This document shows positions 9,464 through 17,521 of a DNA stretch of 64,000 nt, one piece after another. The stretch is taken from positions 11,167 through 75,166 of the forward strand of contig CAZZFF010000012.1 in assembly GCA_964653485.1 (NCBI GenBank). Reading direction: 5' to 3'. Below the pieces are notes generated by a model. That model was not told the origin of the DNA. It saw nothing but the letters and a program-made list of their open reading frames with translations, and ran no database searches. This DNA is from CAVQND01 sp964653485. GTDB lineage: Bacteria; Verrucomicrobiota; Verrucomicrobiia; Limisphaerales; UBA8199. Position 1 is the first letter of the stretch; the number at the start of each line of letters is the position of its first letter. A program made the translations under genes and the position numbers.

Positions 9464-10050
9464 TCAACAGGGCGCGCGACGGAATCGTTCGTTTCCTTCG
9501 CTTCCTTGGTGTCCACGACCCGCCGAATCACAAGGCTCAACTCCCGGCGCGGTCAGGAGGAGCATTGCCGCCGCGAAGTTAAAAACAAATGCTCGTTTTT
9601 CGTGTTCATAGACCCATGGACCGGGGTGTCCGTCCAAAAACCCCACATTCCATCGCCCTCCATGGCGGCGCGGGTACGCCTGGACAAGCGGAATATCCGC
9701 CGGCACAGCGGGCACACGGTTCATGATCTCGGCATAGCAGGTCCAATTGAAGGCCAAGCATAGCGTAGGTCATCCGCTGGGGATTCCATCGGTCGTGTAG
9801 GGCCCCTGATCGGGGTGGTTCGGGTACAAGACCGCGTCGGTCATCGCAATCATTTCGCTCGGGACGGCCACCTCATTGTCATGGACCGGCGCAATCGAGG
9901 GGCCTGGGGCAAGACCCAGGCCATTCGTGTCCGCTAGAGAACCCGCCAACATTTCCAGCCCATCGTCATTGTAGCCGTAACTTCCGAAATGGATCAGGAG
10001 GCCGACTCCTGCTTGGATGTCCCTCGCAACGCCAAGTGCGCCTTCCCAGT
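9464..10050 (-). pseudogene. Remnant of an H-X9-DG type pseudopilin
   Basis: No intact ORF, but one minus-strand frame carries the C-terminal half of the prepilin-type family that is abundant in Verrucomicrobia and Planctomycetes. In order: IHFGSYGYNDDGLEMLAG, then VHDNEVAVPSEMIAMTDA, then RRHGGRWNVGFLDGH, which is the H-x9-D-G signature. An in-frame TGA at 9770-9772 separates the last two blocks. The N-terminal prepilin leader and hydrophobic helix are gone, since upstream the frame runs into the vapC gene. The approximate right end is where resemblance fades. Non-functional unless the TGA is read through. This fills the gap between the act operon and vapC. Confidence 0.65.
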
Positions 10051-10052
10051 CT

Positions 10053-10472
10053 TCAGTTCCTTGCCTGGAAATCGTAAAGGTCGATGTCCTTGAACTTCCT
10101 CAAATCCTTGTCGAAGGAGGCAACCATGTCCTTGGCCCGCGCGGCCGACGCCGCCAGATAGGCGTCGCCGAAATCCACTTCCTCCGAAATAACCCTTTGG
10201 AGCGAGTCCACCAGGCACTCTTCCTCTTCCAACTCCACCGCTCCGGCCAACGCGAACGGCAACAACTTCTCCGCCGCTTCCGCCTGCGACAGCTTGTAGA
10301 ACGAGGTCAGCGCAAAAAACACTTCATTGATGGTCACGGCTGTGACGAAAAGCCTGACGCTCCCCGCCTTCGCCTTCTCAAACAATCCGGCCGCCGCCGG
10401 AGACTGCTTCGCGTCGTCGTTGCGCAGGAAGCGCAAGATGACGTTCGCATCCAGGCGTATGCGCTGGCTCAT
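10053..10472 (-). CDS. vapC: PIN-domain ribonuclease toxin, VapC-like
   Basis: 139-residue PIN domain. The acidic active-site residues expected of this Mg-dependent RNase fold are visible: Asp8 (RLDANVILRFL), Glu50 (TINEVFFAL), Asp103 (DFGDAYLAA) and Asp121 (ASFDKDL). The ATG overlaps the upstream antitoxin stop by four bases (ATGA), the standard vapBC arrangement. VapC toxins cut tRNA or rRNA when the antitoxin is lost (family knowledge); the target here is unknown. Full length for the family. Confidence 0.88.
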   Translation of the reverse strand: MSQRIRLDANVILRFLRNDDAKQSPAAAGLFEKAKAGSVRLFVTAVTINEVFFALTSFYKLSQAEAAEKLLPFALAGAVELEEEECLVDSLQRVISEEVDFGDAYLAASAARAKDMVASFDKDLRKFKDIDLYDFQARN

Positions 10473-10714
10473 TGCGAGAGCCCTTCTTTAGCCGCATTGC
10501 GGCCCAATTCGCGGCGCGCCTTCTCCTTTTCGTCGGGGTCGCGGGGCTTGCCGTCCGATGCGCTGCCCAGCAGCGACATAATGTCGGGCGCGGGGGAAAC
10601 CCTTGCGCTCCCGTCGGGGTTCCGGCGCCACAATACCCTGGATGTTCGCCACAGTTTTATGAATTCCCTTGGTATTGTCGTTTGGCCCTTGCTGGATATT
10701 GTAGTCCTTACCAT
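10469..10714 (-). CDS. vapB: AbrB/SpoVT-type antitoxin, VapB-like
   Basis: 81 residues from ATG 10714, with GGTGAG just upstream. The N-terminus VRTTISSKGQTTIPREF is the swapped-hairpin AbrB DNA-binding motif, and the tail PDGSARVSPAPDIMSLLG resembles other VapB antitoxins. Between them the segment reads IKLWRTSRVLWRRN. Relatives usually have about five more residues there (a 'lkpGDrV' turn), so the DNA-binding fold may be damaged or shortened. Longer starts up to 10861 read through unrelated sequence. It should bind VapC and repress the pair. Four-base overlap with vapC. Confidence 0.75.
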   Translation of the reverse strand: MVRTTISSKGQTTIPREFIKLWRTSRVLWRRNPDGSARVSPAPDIMSLLGSASDGKPRDPDEKEKARRELGRNAAKEGLSQ

Positions 10715-10973
10715 ACTCACCAAGTAAAGCCGTTTGGAGCAGCTTGTCAAAGTTCTTTGCGCTTTACCATCGAAGGCTCGAAGGCCTTTGAAAATAGTGC
10801 GCATATTGGGGTTGACACCTACCCCATGCCTGAGCAGCATCCGGCAAAATTCATAAGACAATGAGAGTTCCCTGGAAGCAGTTCTCCGTTAACCGCCCGG
10901 TTTGGACAGCCAATGGCATTGCGGAAGCAGGACCCCCCCCCGCCGGCAGGTCTCCGAGCGAAAAGGCGTGGGC
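10715..10973. other. Intergenic region between vapB and the metallo-hydrolase gene
   Basis: About 260 bases with no convincing gene. The minus frame continuous with vapB reads EFCRMLLRHGVGVNPN near 10850-10800, faintly like an ankyrin repeat, but it is too short to call. A run of nine C residues lies at 10933-10941, about 33 bases before the next start codon. The promoters of vapBC (leftward) and of the hydrolase (rightward) must lie here, but no clear boxes were found. Confidence 0.4.
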
Positions 10974-12284
10974 ATGAAGAATACGTTCCTGTTGCTCGGA
11001 CTGTTTTTTGCCGTGGGAGCGGGGTTCGTCGGCCGGGCCGGCGTCACCGGCACGTGGAGGGCCGAAGATGTTGCGTTTGCTCCCTGGACGTTCACATTGA
11101 GGGCAGAGGGCGCCAAAGTGACGGGCACGGTGAGCCAAGGAGCGTCCAGCGGGACGATGACAACAACGCTGACGGGGGCCACCGTGATTTCCGACGGCGC
11201 CATAGAGGGAGATAAGGTCTCTTTTAAGTGCGACAGTCCTGATGGCGGCCGCACGATTAGCTTCTCCGGAGTGATGGCTGGTGACATCATTACTTTCACG
11301 CGCTCGGTGAAGGTTCAACCCGGCGCTTTTCCAGGGATGAACGGAGTTTACGGCGCGTCCGGCGCGTCCCATTTCACGGCAAAGCGTGTGGGGGCCTCGA
11401 CGGCGGAGATGCAGCCCCTTCCGACCGTTGCGGCAGTTGGTTCCGGAGGTGCTCCGTCCGGCGATCTGAGAATCGTTTTTCTAGGCACCGGAACCCCCAT
11501 TCCCGACCCGGATCGCTCCGGTCCGTCAGTGGCAGTGGTCGCCGGGACACAAGCCTATCTGGTGGATGCCGGCCCCGGCGTGGTGCGCCGAGCGGCGGCA
11601 GCCGCGGCCCGAACGCAGATCAATGCGCTGCGTCCGCCTGCTCTGACGTTCCTGTTCCTGACGCATTTGCACTCGGACCACACGCTGGGCTATCCCGATT
11701 TGATCTTTACCCCCGCGGTGGTGGGCCGAGGAAAACCCTTGGAGGTGTTCGGGCCGAAGGGAACGCAGGAAATGACCGACCACCTGATGGCCGCGTGGAA
11801 GAAGGACATGGATGTGCGAATCAACGGGCTGGAGCATGGAAACGCGAATGCATACAAAGTCAACGTGCATGAAATCGGGCCTGGAGTGGCGTACAAGGAC
11901 GGAAACATCACCGTGAAAGCGTTTCTGGTGAAGCACGCCACATGGGACCAGGCCTTTGGGTACCGGTTCGAAACGGCGGGCCGCAGCGTTGTGATTTCCG
12001 GCGACACAGCTCCCGCCTCAAGCGTCGCGGAAGCGTGCAACGGCTGCGACGTTCTGGTGCATGAAGTCTATTGCACTCCGCCGGGGCAGGACGGCGGCGC
12101 TTATTACCAGGCAGCGCACACCTCGGCTGCCGAACTGGCCCAAATCGCCAGGCAGGCCAAGCCCAAGCTGCTGGTTCTCTATCATCAACTCTTCAACGGA
12201 TGCAGCGAAGCCACGTTGCTGGAACAAGTGCAACAAGGGTATGCGGGCGCCGTCGTATCAGCGAAAGATCTGGACATCTACTGA
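10974..12284 (+). CDS. Exported metallo-beta-lactamase-fold hydrolase with N-terminal beta domain
   Basis: 436 residues from ATG 10974 (AAAAGG about 8 bases upstream), starting with a signal peptide MKNTFLLLGLFFAVGAG. Residues about 25-135 form a small beta-barrel-like domain (TGTWRA...KVTGTVSQG...DGAIEGDKVSF), a module seen attached to various secreted verrucomicrobial and acidobacterial enzymes. Residues about 165-430 are a metallo-beta-lactamase fold of the RNase Z/arylsulfatase type. It has FLGTGTPIPDPDRSGPS, the zinc motif THLHSDH (230-236), then VKHATWDQ, ISGDTAP and a late HQLF histidine. The substrate is unknown; an exported phosphodiesterase or sulfatase-type hydrolase is the best guess. 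Confidence 0.82.
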   Translation: MKNTFLLLGLFFAVGAGFVGRAGVTGTWRAEDVAFAPWTFTLRAEGAKVTGTVSQGASSGTMTTTLTGATVISDGAIEGDKVSFKCDSPDGGRTISFSGVMAGDIITFTRSVKVQPGAFPGMNGVYGASGASHFTAKRVGASTAEMQPLPTVAAVGSGGAPSGDLRIVFLGTGTPIPDPDRSGPSVAVVAGTQAYLVDAGPGVVRRAAAAAARTQINALRPPALTFLFLTHLHSDHTLGYPDLIFTPAVVGRGKPLEVFGPKGTQEMTDHLMAAWKKDMDVRINGLEHGNANAYKVNVHEIGPGVAYKDGNITVKAFLVKHATWDQAFGYRFETAGRSVVISGDTAPASSVAEACNGCDVLVHEVYCTPPGQDGGAYYQAAHTSAAELAQIARQAKPKLLVLYHQLFNGCSEATLLEQVQQGYAGAVVSAKDLDIY

Positions 12285-12295
12285 CATCCGCCTTT

Positions 12296-12341
12296 GGAGG
12301 AGAGATCAAACCCCGGACTGGTTCTCTCCCGACTCTCCTCC
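12296..12341. terminator. Inverted repeat between convergent genes, possible bidirectional terminator
   Basis: GGAGGAGAG at 12296-12304 pairs with CTCTCCTCC at 12333-12341, and inside it AACC pairs with GGTT, giving a nested hairpin. It lies 12 bases after the hydrolase stop and 33 bases before the end of the opposing gene. There is no T-run, so intrinsic termination is not certain; it could equally be an mRNA-protecting 3' stem. Confidence 0.45.
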
Positions 12342-12373
12342 AGCCGCCGCGCTTCCGCCGCCGCTCAAATTCA

Positions 12374-14017
12374 TCACAATTGATGCGCGCGGTAAAAGCG
12401 CTGGGGGGCGCTGGTGACGGGGACGGCAAAGGAACCCGTCCCGGTGACATTGGTAAGCGTGCCGATGCTGACCCACTGATTCGTGCCGGGGGCCAGGTCG
12501 GTGGCGGTCTCTATCTCGAACGCAAGTCCAGGCTCGCTCAGCAGGGTGAAGCTGGTTTGGCCGTTGGTAACTCCGGCGTTCGCCAAGGCCGGCGCGACCG
12601 TTTCGGCCAGCCTCACGTTGTCCAGGTCCCAGTATCCGCCGGCAAGATCGAAACCAACCGTCGAGAGCAATTGGATGCCGATGTGCCGCCCTGCCCACGC
12701 GTCGGTGATCTTGACTCCAGGCATTTGGACCTGGCAATCAACCAGGTTGGTCGTGTTTGGAAAGAGGGCGGGAGTGTTGGTGACGGTCGCGGCGGCCACG
12801 GTGACGACGTTGTTCGAGGCATCGCGGTAATAAAGGCCGACCTGAAACGTCGCGCCGTTGGTCATTCCACCCCCGCCGCCAATCAGGCCGACCGTCAAAC
12901 TGTAGGCCTTGCCTGCCGTGAAGGCGGCGCTCAGGGCGTGCGTCGGGGCGTTGGTCCCGGAGAAAGAGTTAAAGTCCTGGAACAGACCTACGCCGGGCAG
13001 GGCGAACATGAATGCCGCTTGGTGCCCGTCGCAGTTGTCAATGAATTCGCCGGGGAACGGGACGTTGTAAAATTCGCCCATCAGGTCGTCCCACGGGGTG
13101 TCGTCATTTTGGGTCGGGTCGTACCAAGCCGGCTGTGAGGATTTCTCCCAGTAGTCGATGTCGGGGGCGGCGTAGGGCGACACAGGCGGCACCGTGGGCG
13201 ACTCAAAGGAGTAGTTTGGAACGTCTATTCCTTCAACCAGGCGGACGTTGTCCACGTCCCAATACCCGCTGGCCAGTGAGAGGTCGACTGTGGAAGCGAG
13301 CTGCACACCGATGTTCTGTCCGGCCCAGGGATCGCTCGGCTGCACGGTGGGCAGGTGGACCTGGTAATCAACGAAGTTGGTGGTGTCGGGAAAGGCGGCG
13401 ACGGTGTTGGTGACGGTGGTGGCGGCCACGGCAACCACGTTGTTGGACGCGTCGCGGTAATAAAGACTGATTTGGAACGTGGCACCCGGGGCCATGTTCC
13501 CGCCGCCGCCGATGAGGCCGACGGTGAGCGTGTATGACCTGGCCGGATTGAACCGGGCGTTAAAGGCGTGGCTCGGCGCCGTGTTGGTGCCCGAAACCGA
13601 GTTGTAATCCTGGAACAGGGCGACATCGGGCAGCGCGAACACAAAGGCCGCCTGGTTGCCGTCGCAATTGCCGATGAATTCACCGGGAAACGGAACGTTG
13701 TAAAAGGTGCCGGTGAGGTCCTCCCAAGGAGTGTCGTCATTCTGGGCCGGGTCGTACCAGGCCGGTTGCGGAGACTTCTGCCACGAGTCAACCCCGGGCA
13801 TCGCGTACGGCGACACGGGCGGAACCGCCGGGGACTCGAACGAGTAGTTCGGCACATACAGGTTCCCGCCTTGAAGGGTTGTCCCAAGGCTCGCCAGAAG
13901 GCCCATGCCCAGAATGGCCGCCAGCACCGGGCTGCCGAACACTGAAGGGGTGGCCGCGCGGCGCCAGGATTTGCCTTGCCGGCCAGCGCGAGACATTGGT
14001 GTGGAGTCAGTCATCAT
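12374..14017 (-). CDS. Secreted protein with two tandem carbohydrate-binding-like domains
   Basis: 547 residues. A long basic N-terminus and hydrophobic segment (VLAAILGMGLLASLG) form an export signal. Residues about 55-262 and 266-472 are two copies of one domain, each starting VPNYSFESPxVPPVSPYA and ending GYWDxDNVRL, which resembles jelly-roll carbohydrate-binding or PEP-CTERM-associated modules. The last 75 residues (FTLLSEPGLAFEIETATDL...QRFYRAHQL) match the short beta domain that ends many verrucomicrobial surface proteins. No enzyme motif is visible. It probably binds polysaccharide or sits at the cell surface. Two adjacent ATGs open the gene. It is transcribed away from the ABC operon at 14138. 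Confidence 0.75.
   Translation of the reverse strand: MMTDSTPMSRAGRQGKSWRRAATPSVFGSPVLAAILGMGLLASLGTTLQGGNLYVPNYSFESPAVPPVSPYAMPGVDSWQKSPQPAWYDPAQNDDTPWEDLTGTFYNVPFPGEFIGNCDGNQAAFVFALPDVALFQDYNSVSGTNTAPSHAFNARFNPARSYTLTVGLIGGGGNMAPGATFQISLYYRDASNNVVAVAATTVTNTVAAFPDTTNFVDYQVHLPTVQPSDPWAGQNIGVQLASTVDLSLASGYWDVDNVRLVEGIDVPNYSFESPTVPPVSPYAAPDIDYWEKSSQPAWYDPTQNDDTPWDDLMGEFYNVPFPGEFIDNCDGHQAAFMFALPGVGLFQDFNSFSGTNAPTHALSAAFTAGKAYSLTVGLIGGGGGMTNGATFQVGLYYRDASNNVVTVAAATVTNTPALFPNTTNLVDCQVQMPGVKITDAWAGRHIGIQLLSTVGFDLAGGYWDLDNVRLAETVAPALANAGVTNGQTSFTLLSEPGLAFEIETATDLAPGTNQWVSIGTLTNVTGTGSFAVPVTSAPQRFYRAHQL
12602..13855 (-). repeat. Intragenic tandem duplication, two units of about 620 bp
   Basis: Units 13232-13855 and 12602-13222 encode the two copies of the secreted-protein domain. 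They are similar in both protein and DNA, e.g. TFYNVPFPGEFI versus EFYNVPFPGEFI and LYYRDASNNVV in both. They have diverged, so this is an older duplication rather than an assembly artefact. Confidence 0.8.
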
Positions 14018-14137
14018 CTTTAGTTATTGGACAGTGCCTTGGGTGTCCCCAACAGGCAAGTGAAATTTGGAGAGGACGCTTTCCTGCTTTACTCAGGCGC
14101 CAACGAGTCTCAGTCTAGACCTCACAAACAGCCACGC

Positions 14138-15064
14138 ATGATTTCCGTTGACGCCCTCTCCAAGAGATTTGGCCAAATCCGAGCTGTGGACCGCATCTCG
14201 TTCCGTGTCGCCCGGGGGGAGATGTTCGGCTTTCTCGGCCCGAATGGGGCCGGCAAGACGACCACCATTTCCATGGTCTGCGGTTTGCTCAGGCCGGACG
14301 AGGGCACGGTTCTCATTGGCGAATTCAACCTATGGGAGTCTCCCAAGGCGGCCAAGCGCCTGCTGGGATTAGTGCCGCAGGAAGCGGCATTCTACGAGGA
14401 ATTCAGCGCGCGGGAAAACCTGCTGTTCTGGGGCGGATTGTACGGCGCGCCCCGCGCCGAACTGAAAAAGAGCGTCGATGCCATCCTGGAACGAGTGGGC
14501 CTGGCCGAACGGGCCCGGGAACCGGTCTCCCGCTTTTCGGGCGGAATGAAGCGCCGGCTCAACCTGGCCATCGGCCTGGTGCATCGGCCGCAGGTGCTGT
14601 TGCTGGACGAGCCGACGGTGGGCATCGATCCGCAGGCCCGAAACAACATCCTGGACATCATCCGCGAAATGGCCCGCGAGGGGACGACCATCCTCTTCAC
14701 CACCCACCACCTTGAAGAGGCCGAGAAGTTGTGCGACCGCATCGCCATCATGGACCACGGACGCATTCTCCAAACCGGCTCCGTGGGCGAGTTGGCCAAG
14801 GTGGCGGGCGACTGCGACGTGGTCACCCTCCGCGGCAAATTCACCGCGCAACAGGTGCGGCAATGCCTCGAACGGGAACCGGTCTCTCTTCTGAGTGTGG
14901 CCGATGACCTCGCCACGCTTCACCTCGGGCGCGACGGCTACGGCCTGGCCGCCCTTGTCGCCCAGTTGAGCAAATCGAGCATCGCGTTGGCCGACCTTTC
15001 GGTCCAGAAGCCCACGCTGGAGAGCGTTTTCCTCAAGCTCACGGGAAGGGAGTTGCGCGATTGA
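14138..15064 (+). CDS. ABC transporter ATP-binding protein (ABC-2 export type)
   Basis: 308 residues from ATG 14138 (MISVDALSKRFGQIRAVD). Walker A is GPNGAGKTT, the Q-loop sits in LVPQEAAFYEEFSARENL, the signature is SRFSGGMKRRL, Walker B is QVLLLDEPTVGID and the H-loop is TTHHLEEAE. The C-terminal 80 residues form the usual extension of drug or lipid exporter ATPases (CcmA/NatA-like). It is the first gene of an operon with ABC-2 permeases. Its stop overlaps the TTG start of the next gene (TTGA). The exported substrate cannot be told from sequence. Confidence 0.92.
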   Translation: MISVDALSKRFGQIRAVDRISFRVARGEMFGFLGPNGAGKTTTISMVCGLLRPDEGTVLIGEFNLWESPKAAKRLLGLVPQEAAFYEEFSARENLLFWGGLYGAPRAELKKSVDAILERVGLAERAREPVSRFSGGMKRRLNLAIGLVHRPQVLLLDEPTVGIDPQARNNILDIIREMAREGTTILFTTHHLEEAEKLCDRIAIMDHGRILQTGSVGELAKVAGDCDVVTLRGKFTAQQVRQCLEREPVSLLSVADDLATLHLGRDGYGLAALVAQLSKSSIALADLSVQKPTLESVFLKLTGRELRD

Positions 15065-15738
15065 AAACGGTGCTCGGGCTGGTGCTCAATGACTTGAAGC
15101 GCGACGGGAAACGGCCCTGGTCGATTCTGCTGCTGCTCTCCTTGCCGATCCTGATGTCGGTGCTCATAGCCGCGGTCTTCGGCGGCAAAGGCGGGGCCGG
15201 CCCGATGCCCACACTCCATCTCGCCTTGCTTGACCAGGACAAAGACATGCTCTCCAGCATGTTGCGGTCCCTGCCTGCTCAAGGGGACGCCGCCAGCCAA
15301 CTGCGCCTGCACCTGGTCGAAAACCGGGCACAGGGCCTTGCCTTGCTCGAAAAGAGTCAGGTCTCCGCCTTCATCGTGCTGCCCAGGAACATGACCGAGG
15401 ACCTCCTCGCCGGCCGGACCAACTGCATCGAGCTTTACGAGAACCCGGCCCAGCAGGTGATGCCAAAGGTGGCCCGCCAAGGGGTTTCTCTGCTGGCCGT
15501 GGGACTATCCGGGGCCGCGGAAATCCTGCGCGAACCGCTCAAGGAGATACGCGAATTGGTTCGCGGCAATGATTTTCCGGCGGATGCCGCCGTCCTCGGA
15601 GCCGCTTCGCAATCCCTGCAAAGGCTGCGGGCGGTGCGGACCTACCTGTTTCCGCCGTTGGTTCAGTTCAAGACGGTGGCGGCTGCGGATTACCAGCCCG
15701 CGGAGGCGAACCCAACGGCGCCGCTCCCCCGGCCATGA
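15061..15738 (+). CDS. ABC-2 permease, N-terminal half (split ORF)
   Basis: 225 residues starting at TTG 15061, overlapping the ATPase stop by four bases. One membrane helix (SILLLLSLPILMSVLIAAVFG) is followed by the large extracytoplasmic domain typical of ABC-2 exporters. The ORF stops exactly where the C-terminal membrane half should begin. The missing five helices are encoded by the next ORF, which overlaps by ATGA at 15735-15738. One extra C in the CCCCC tract at 15726-15730 would fuse the two into a normal permease of about 430 residues. This may therefore be a frameshifted gene, a sequencing error, or a genuine two-piece permease. Confidence 0.75.
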   Translation: MKTVLGLVLNDLKRDGKRPWSILLLLSLPILMSVLIAAVFGGKGGAGPMPTLHLALLDQDKDMLSSMLRSLPAQGDAASQLRLHLVENRAQGLALLEKSQVSAFIVLPRNMTEDLLAGRTNCIELYENPAQQVMPKVARQGVSLLAVGLSGAAEILREPLKEIRELVRGNDFPADAAVLGAASQSLQRLRAVRTYLFPPLVQFKTVAAADYQPAEANPTAPLPRP

Positions 15739-16346
15739 GTGACTTCCTCTTAATCCTCTTGCCCGGCACGATGTACCTCTGGGTGCTGTTCATCGGCCAG
15801 GGCCCCATGCAGGAGGTGCTCCAGGAGAGAGACAATCATGTCCTGTCCCGCATCCTGGCCTCGCCGGTGACTCTCCCCCAATTTGTGCTCTCCAAGATGC
15901 TCCGCTGCTTCGTGCTGTGCGCCCTGGGCTTGCTTCTGCTGGTCCTGCTGACCGCCCTGCTCTTCGGAATCCACTGGGGCAGTCCCCCGGTCCTGGGCGT
16001 TGTTATCGCCGCCTGCGCCTTGTCCATGACCGGCCTGTTGGCTTTCCTTTACTCGCTGGCCAGAACGAGGGAACAGGCCACTGTGCTGCCCTCCGTAATC
16101 CTGCTGATTCTCGCCATGGCCGGCGGCAACATGTTTCCCTTCGAGAATCTGCCCGCGTTTTTGCAAGTCGTGGGCCAATTTACCCCCAACCGGTGGGGCG
16201 TCCTCGCCCTACGCGACGCGGCCGCATCCAAACCGATGTTGGAGATGCTCAAGCCACTCGCCGGCCTGGTGGCCCTCGGCGCCCTGGGGTGCATGACGGC
16301 CTTCTGTCTTTTCCGACGCCAACTGGCGGAGGGCCGCCGAAAATGA
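15735..16346 (+). CDS. ABC-2 permease, C-terminal membrane half (split ORF)
   Basis: 203 residues with five to six membrane helices, beginning MSDFLLILLPGTMYLWVLFI. It includes the ABC-2 motif region LQERDNHVLSRILASPVTLPQFVLSK and GGNMFPFENLPAFLQVVGQFTPNRW. It lacks the first helix and soluble domain found in full-length relatives; those are in the preceding ORF. The stop overlaps the next gene by four bases (ATGA at 16343-16346). Coupled translation by the ATGA overlap could still make both halves. Confidence 0.78.
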   Translation: MSDFLLILLPGTMYLWVLFIGQGPMQEVLQERDNHVLSRILASPVTLPQFVLSKMLRCFVLCALGLLLLVLLTALLFGIHWGSPPVLGVVIAACALSMTGLLAFLYSLARTREQATVLPSVILLILAMAGGNMFPFENLPAFLQVVGQFTPNRWGVLALRDAAASKPMLEMLKPLAGLVALGALGCMTAFCLFRRQLAEGRRK

Positions 16347-17521
16347 ATACGCTGCGCATCGCCCTGGGCGACCTGAAGCGGGTGGCCAAAGACTGGCGGG
16401 CAACCTTGTGGCTGCTGGCCATGCCCCTGGCTTTCGCCTACGTCTTTGGCAGCGCAATCCACGGCGGAGGCTCGCGAGCCACCTGGATTCCCGTCGTCAA
16501 CCTGGACCGCCATGAGCTTGCCGATTTGTTCATCGATCAGTTGCGCGAAGAGGGTTGCTGGGTTGATGTCAAAGGCCCTGAGGCCCAGGCGGAGTTGAAG
16601 CAGAAGTGGCCCTATGGCATCGTTATCCCGGCCGGCTTCGGCCAGGCGCTCCTGGAAGGCAAGCCAATCAAGCTGCCGCTCGTCAAGGGCGAAGCATCCT
16701 CGGAGAGTTTCCTCGAAGTCCAATCCCGGTTGACTCACGCGATCGTCCGTTTTACCAAGGGCCTGGTCCTGGCCGATGTCAGCCATCGGCAGTGGACCGA
16801 GGCATCCAGGACGGCCCTCAAGGACGCCCTGGGCCGTCCCCAACTGCTCACTTTGGCGCTCCGGGGTCACCGGACCTTGCGCCCGCCGCCCAGCGGCTTT
16901 AGCCAGAGCTTGCCTGGCATGCTGGTGATGTTCGTGTTGCAAATGGTCTTCACTTACGGCGGGGCAATCCTGGTCAAGGACCGGGCCGGCGGACAGTTGT
17001 CGCGCCTGGTGGCGGCGCCCCTGTTCCGATTCGAGGTTTATGCCGGCAAGGCTTTGGCACGGGTCCTCCTTGCCCTGATGCAGGCGATTGTGTTGCTGGT
17101 CTGCGGCTCAATCATGTTCGGGGTCCCGCTCGGGGACCATCCGCTGTTCCTCTTGCCTGCCGTGCTCTGCCTGGCGGCCTTCGCCGGTTGCTTGAGCATC
17201 CTGGGCGGGGTCGTTTGCCAAACTGAAAAGCAGGTGATTCTGCTGGCCATGTTCGGTTCGATGATTCTGGCCGGCCTCGGAGGCTGCTGGTGGCCCATCG
17301 AAATCGTCCCGGACCTGTTTAAGACGATCGCCCTGTTCACCCCGAGCTATTGGGCCGTGCATGCCTTGCAGAGCGTCCTGTACTTCGGCAAGTCCTACGA
17401 AATCCTGACGCTCGAATGCCCGGTCTTGCTGGGCTTTACCGCCGTGTTGGGCCTGCTGGCGCTCTTTTCGGCAAAGCTCGCCGGCAAAAAACCCGGTTCT
17501 GCCGGGGGCCTTACGGCGTGA
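16343..17521 (+). CDS. ABC-2 permease, full length
   Basis: 392 residues from ATG 16343. It has one helix at the N-terminus (LWLLAMPLAFAYVFGSA), an extracytoplasmic domain (about 35-205), and then five helices including MLVMFVLQMVFTYGGAILV, the DRAGGQLSRLVAAPLFRFEVYAGK loop and a GCWWPIEIVPDLFKTIALFTP motif. The layout is identical to the split permease just upstream, so the two probably form the heterodimeric channel of one exporter with the ATPase at 14138. The 3' end overlaps the opposing gene 17511-20990 by 11 bases. Confidence 0.87.
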   Translation: MNTLRIALGDLKRVAKDWRATLWLLAMPLAFAYVFGSAIHGGGSRATWIPVVNLDRHELADLFIDQLREEGCWVDVKGPEAQAELKQKWPYGIVIPAGFGQALLEGKPIKLPLVKGEASSESFLEVQSRLTHAIVRFTKGLVLADVSHRQWTEASRTALKDALGRPQLLTLALRGHRTLRPPPSGFSQSLPGMLVMFVLQMVFTYGGAILVKDRAGGQLSRLVAAPLFRFEVYAGKALARVLLALMQAIVLLVCGSIMFGVPLGDHPLFLLPAVLCLAAFAGCLSILGGVVCQTEKQVILLAMFGSMILAGLGGCWWPIEIVPDLFKTIALFTPSYWAVHALQSVLYFGKSYEILTLECPVLLGFTAVLGLLALFSAKLAGKKPGSAGGLTA

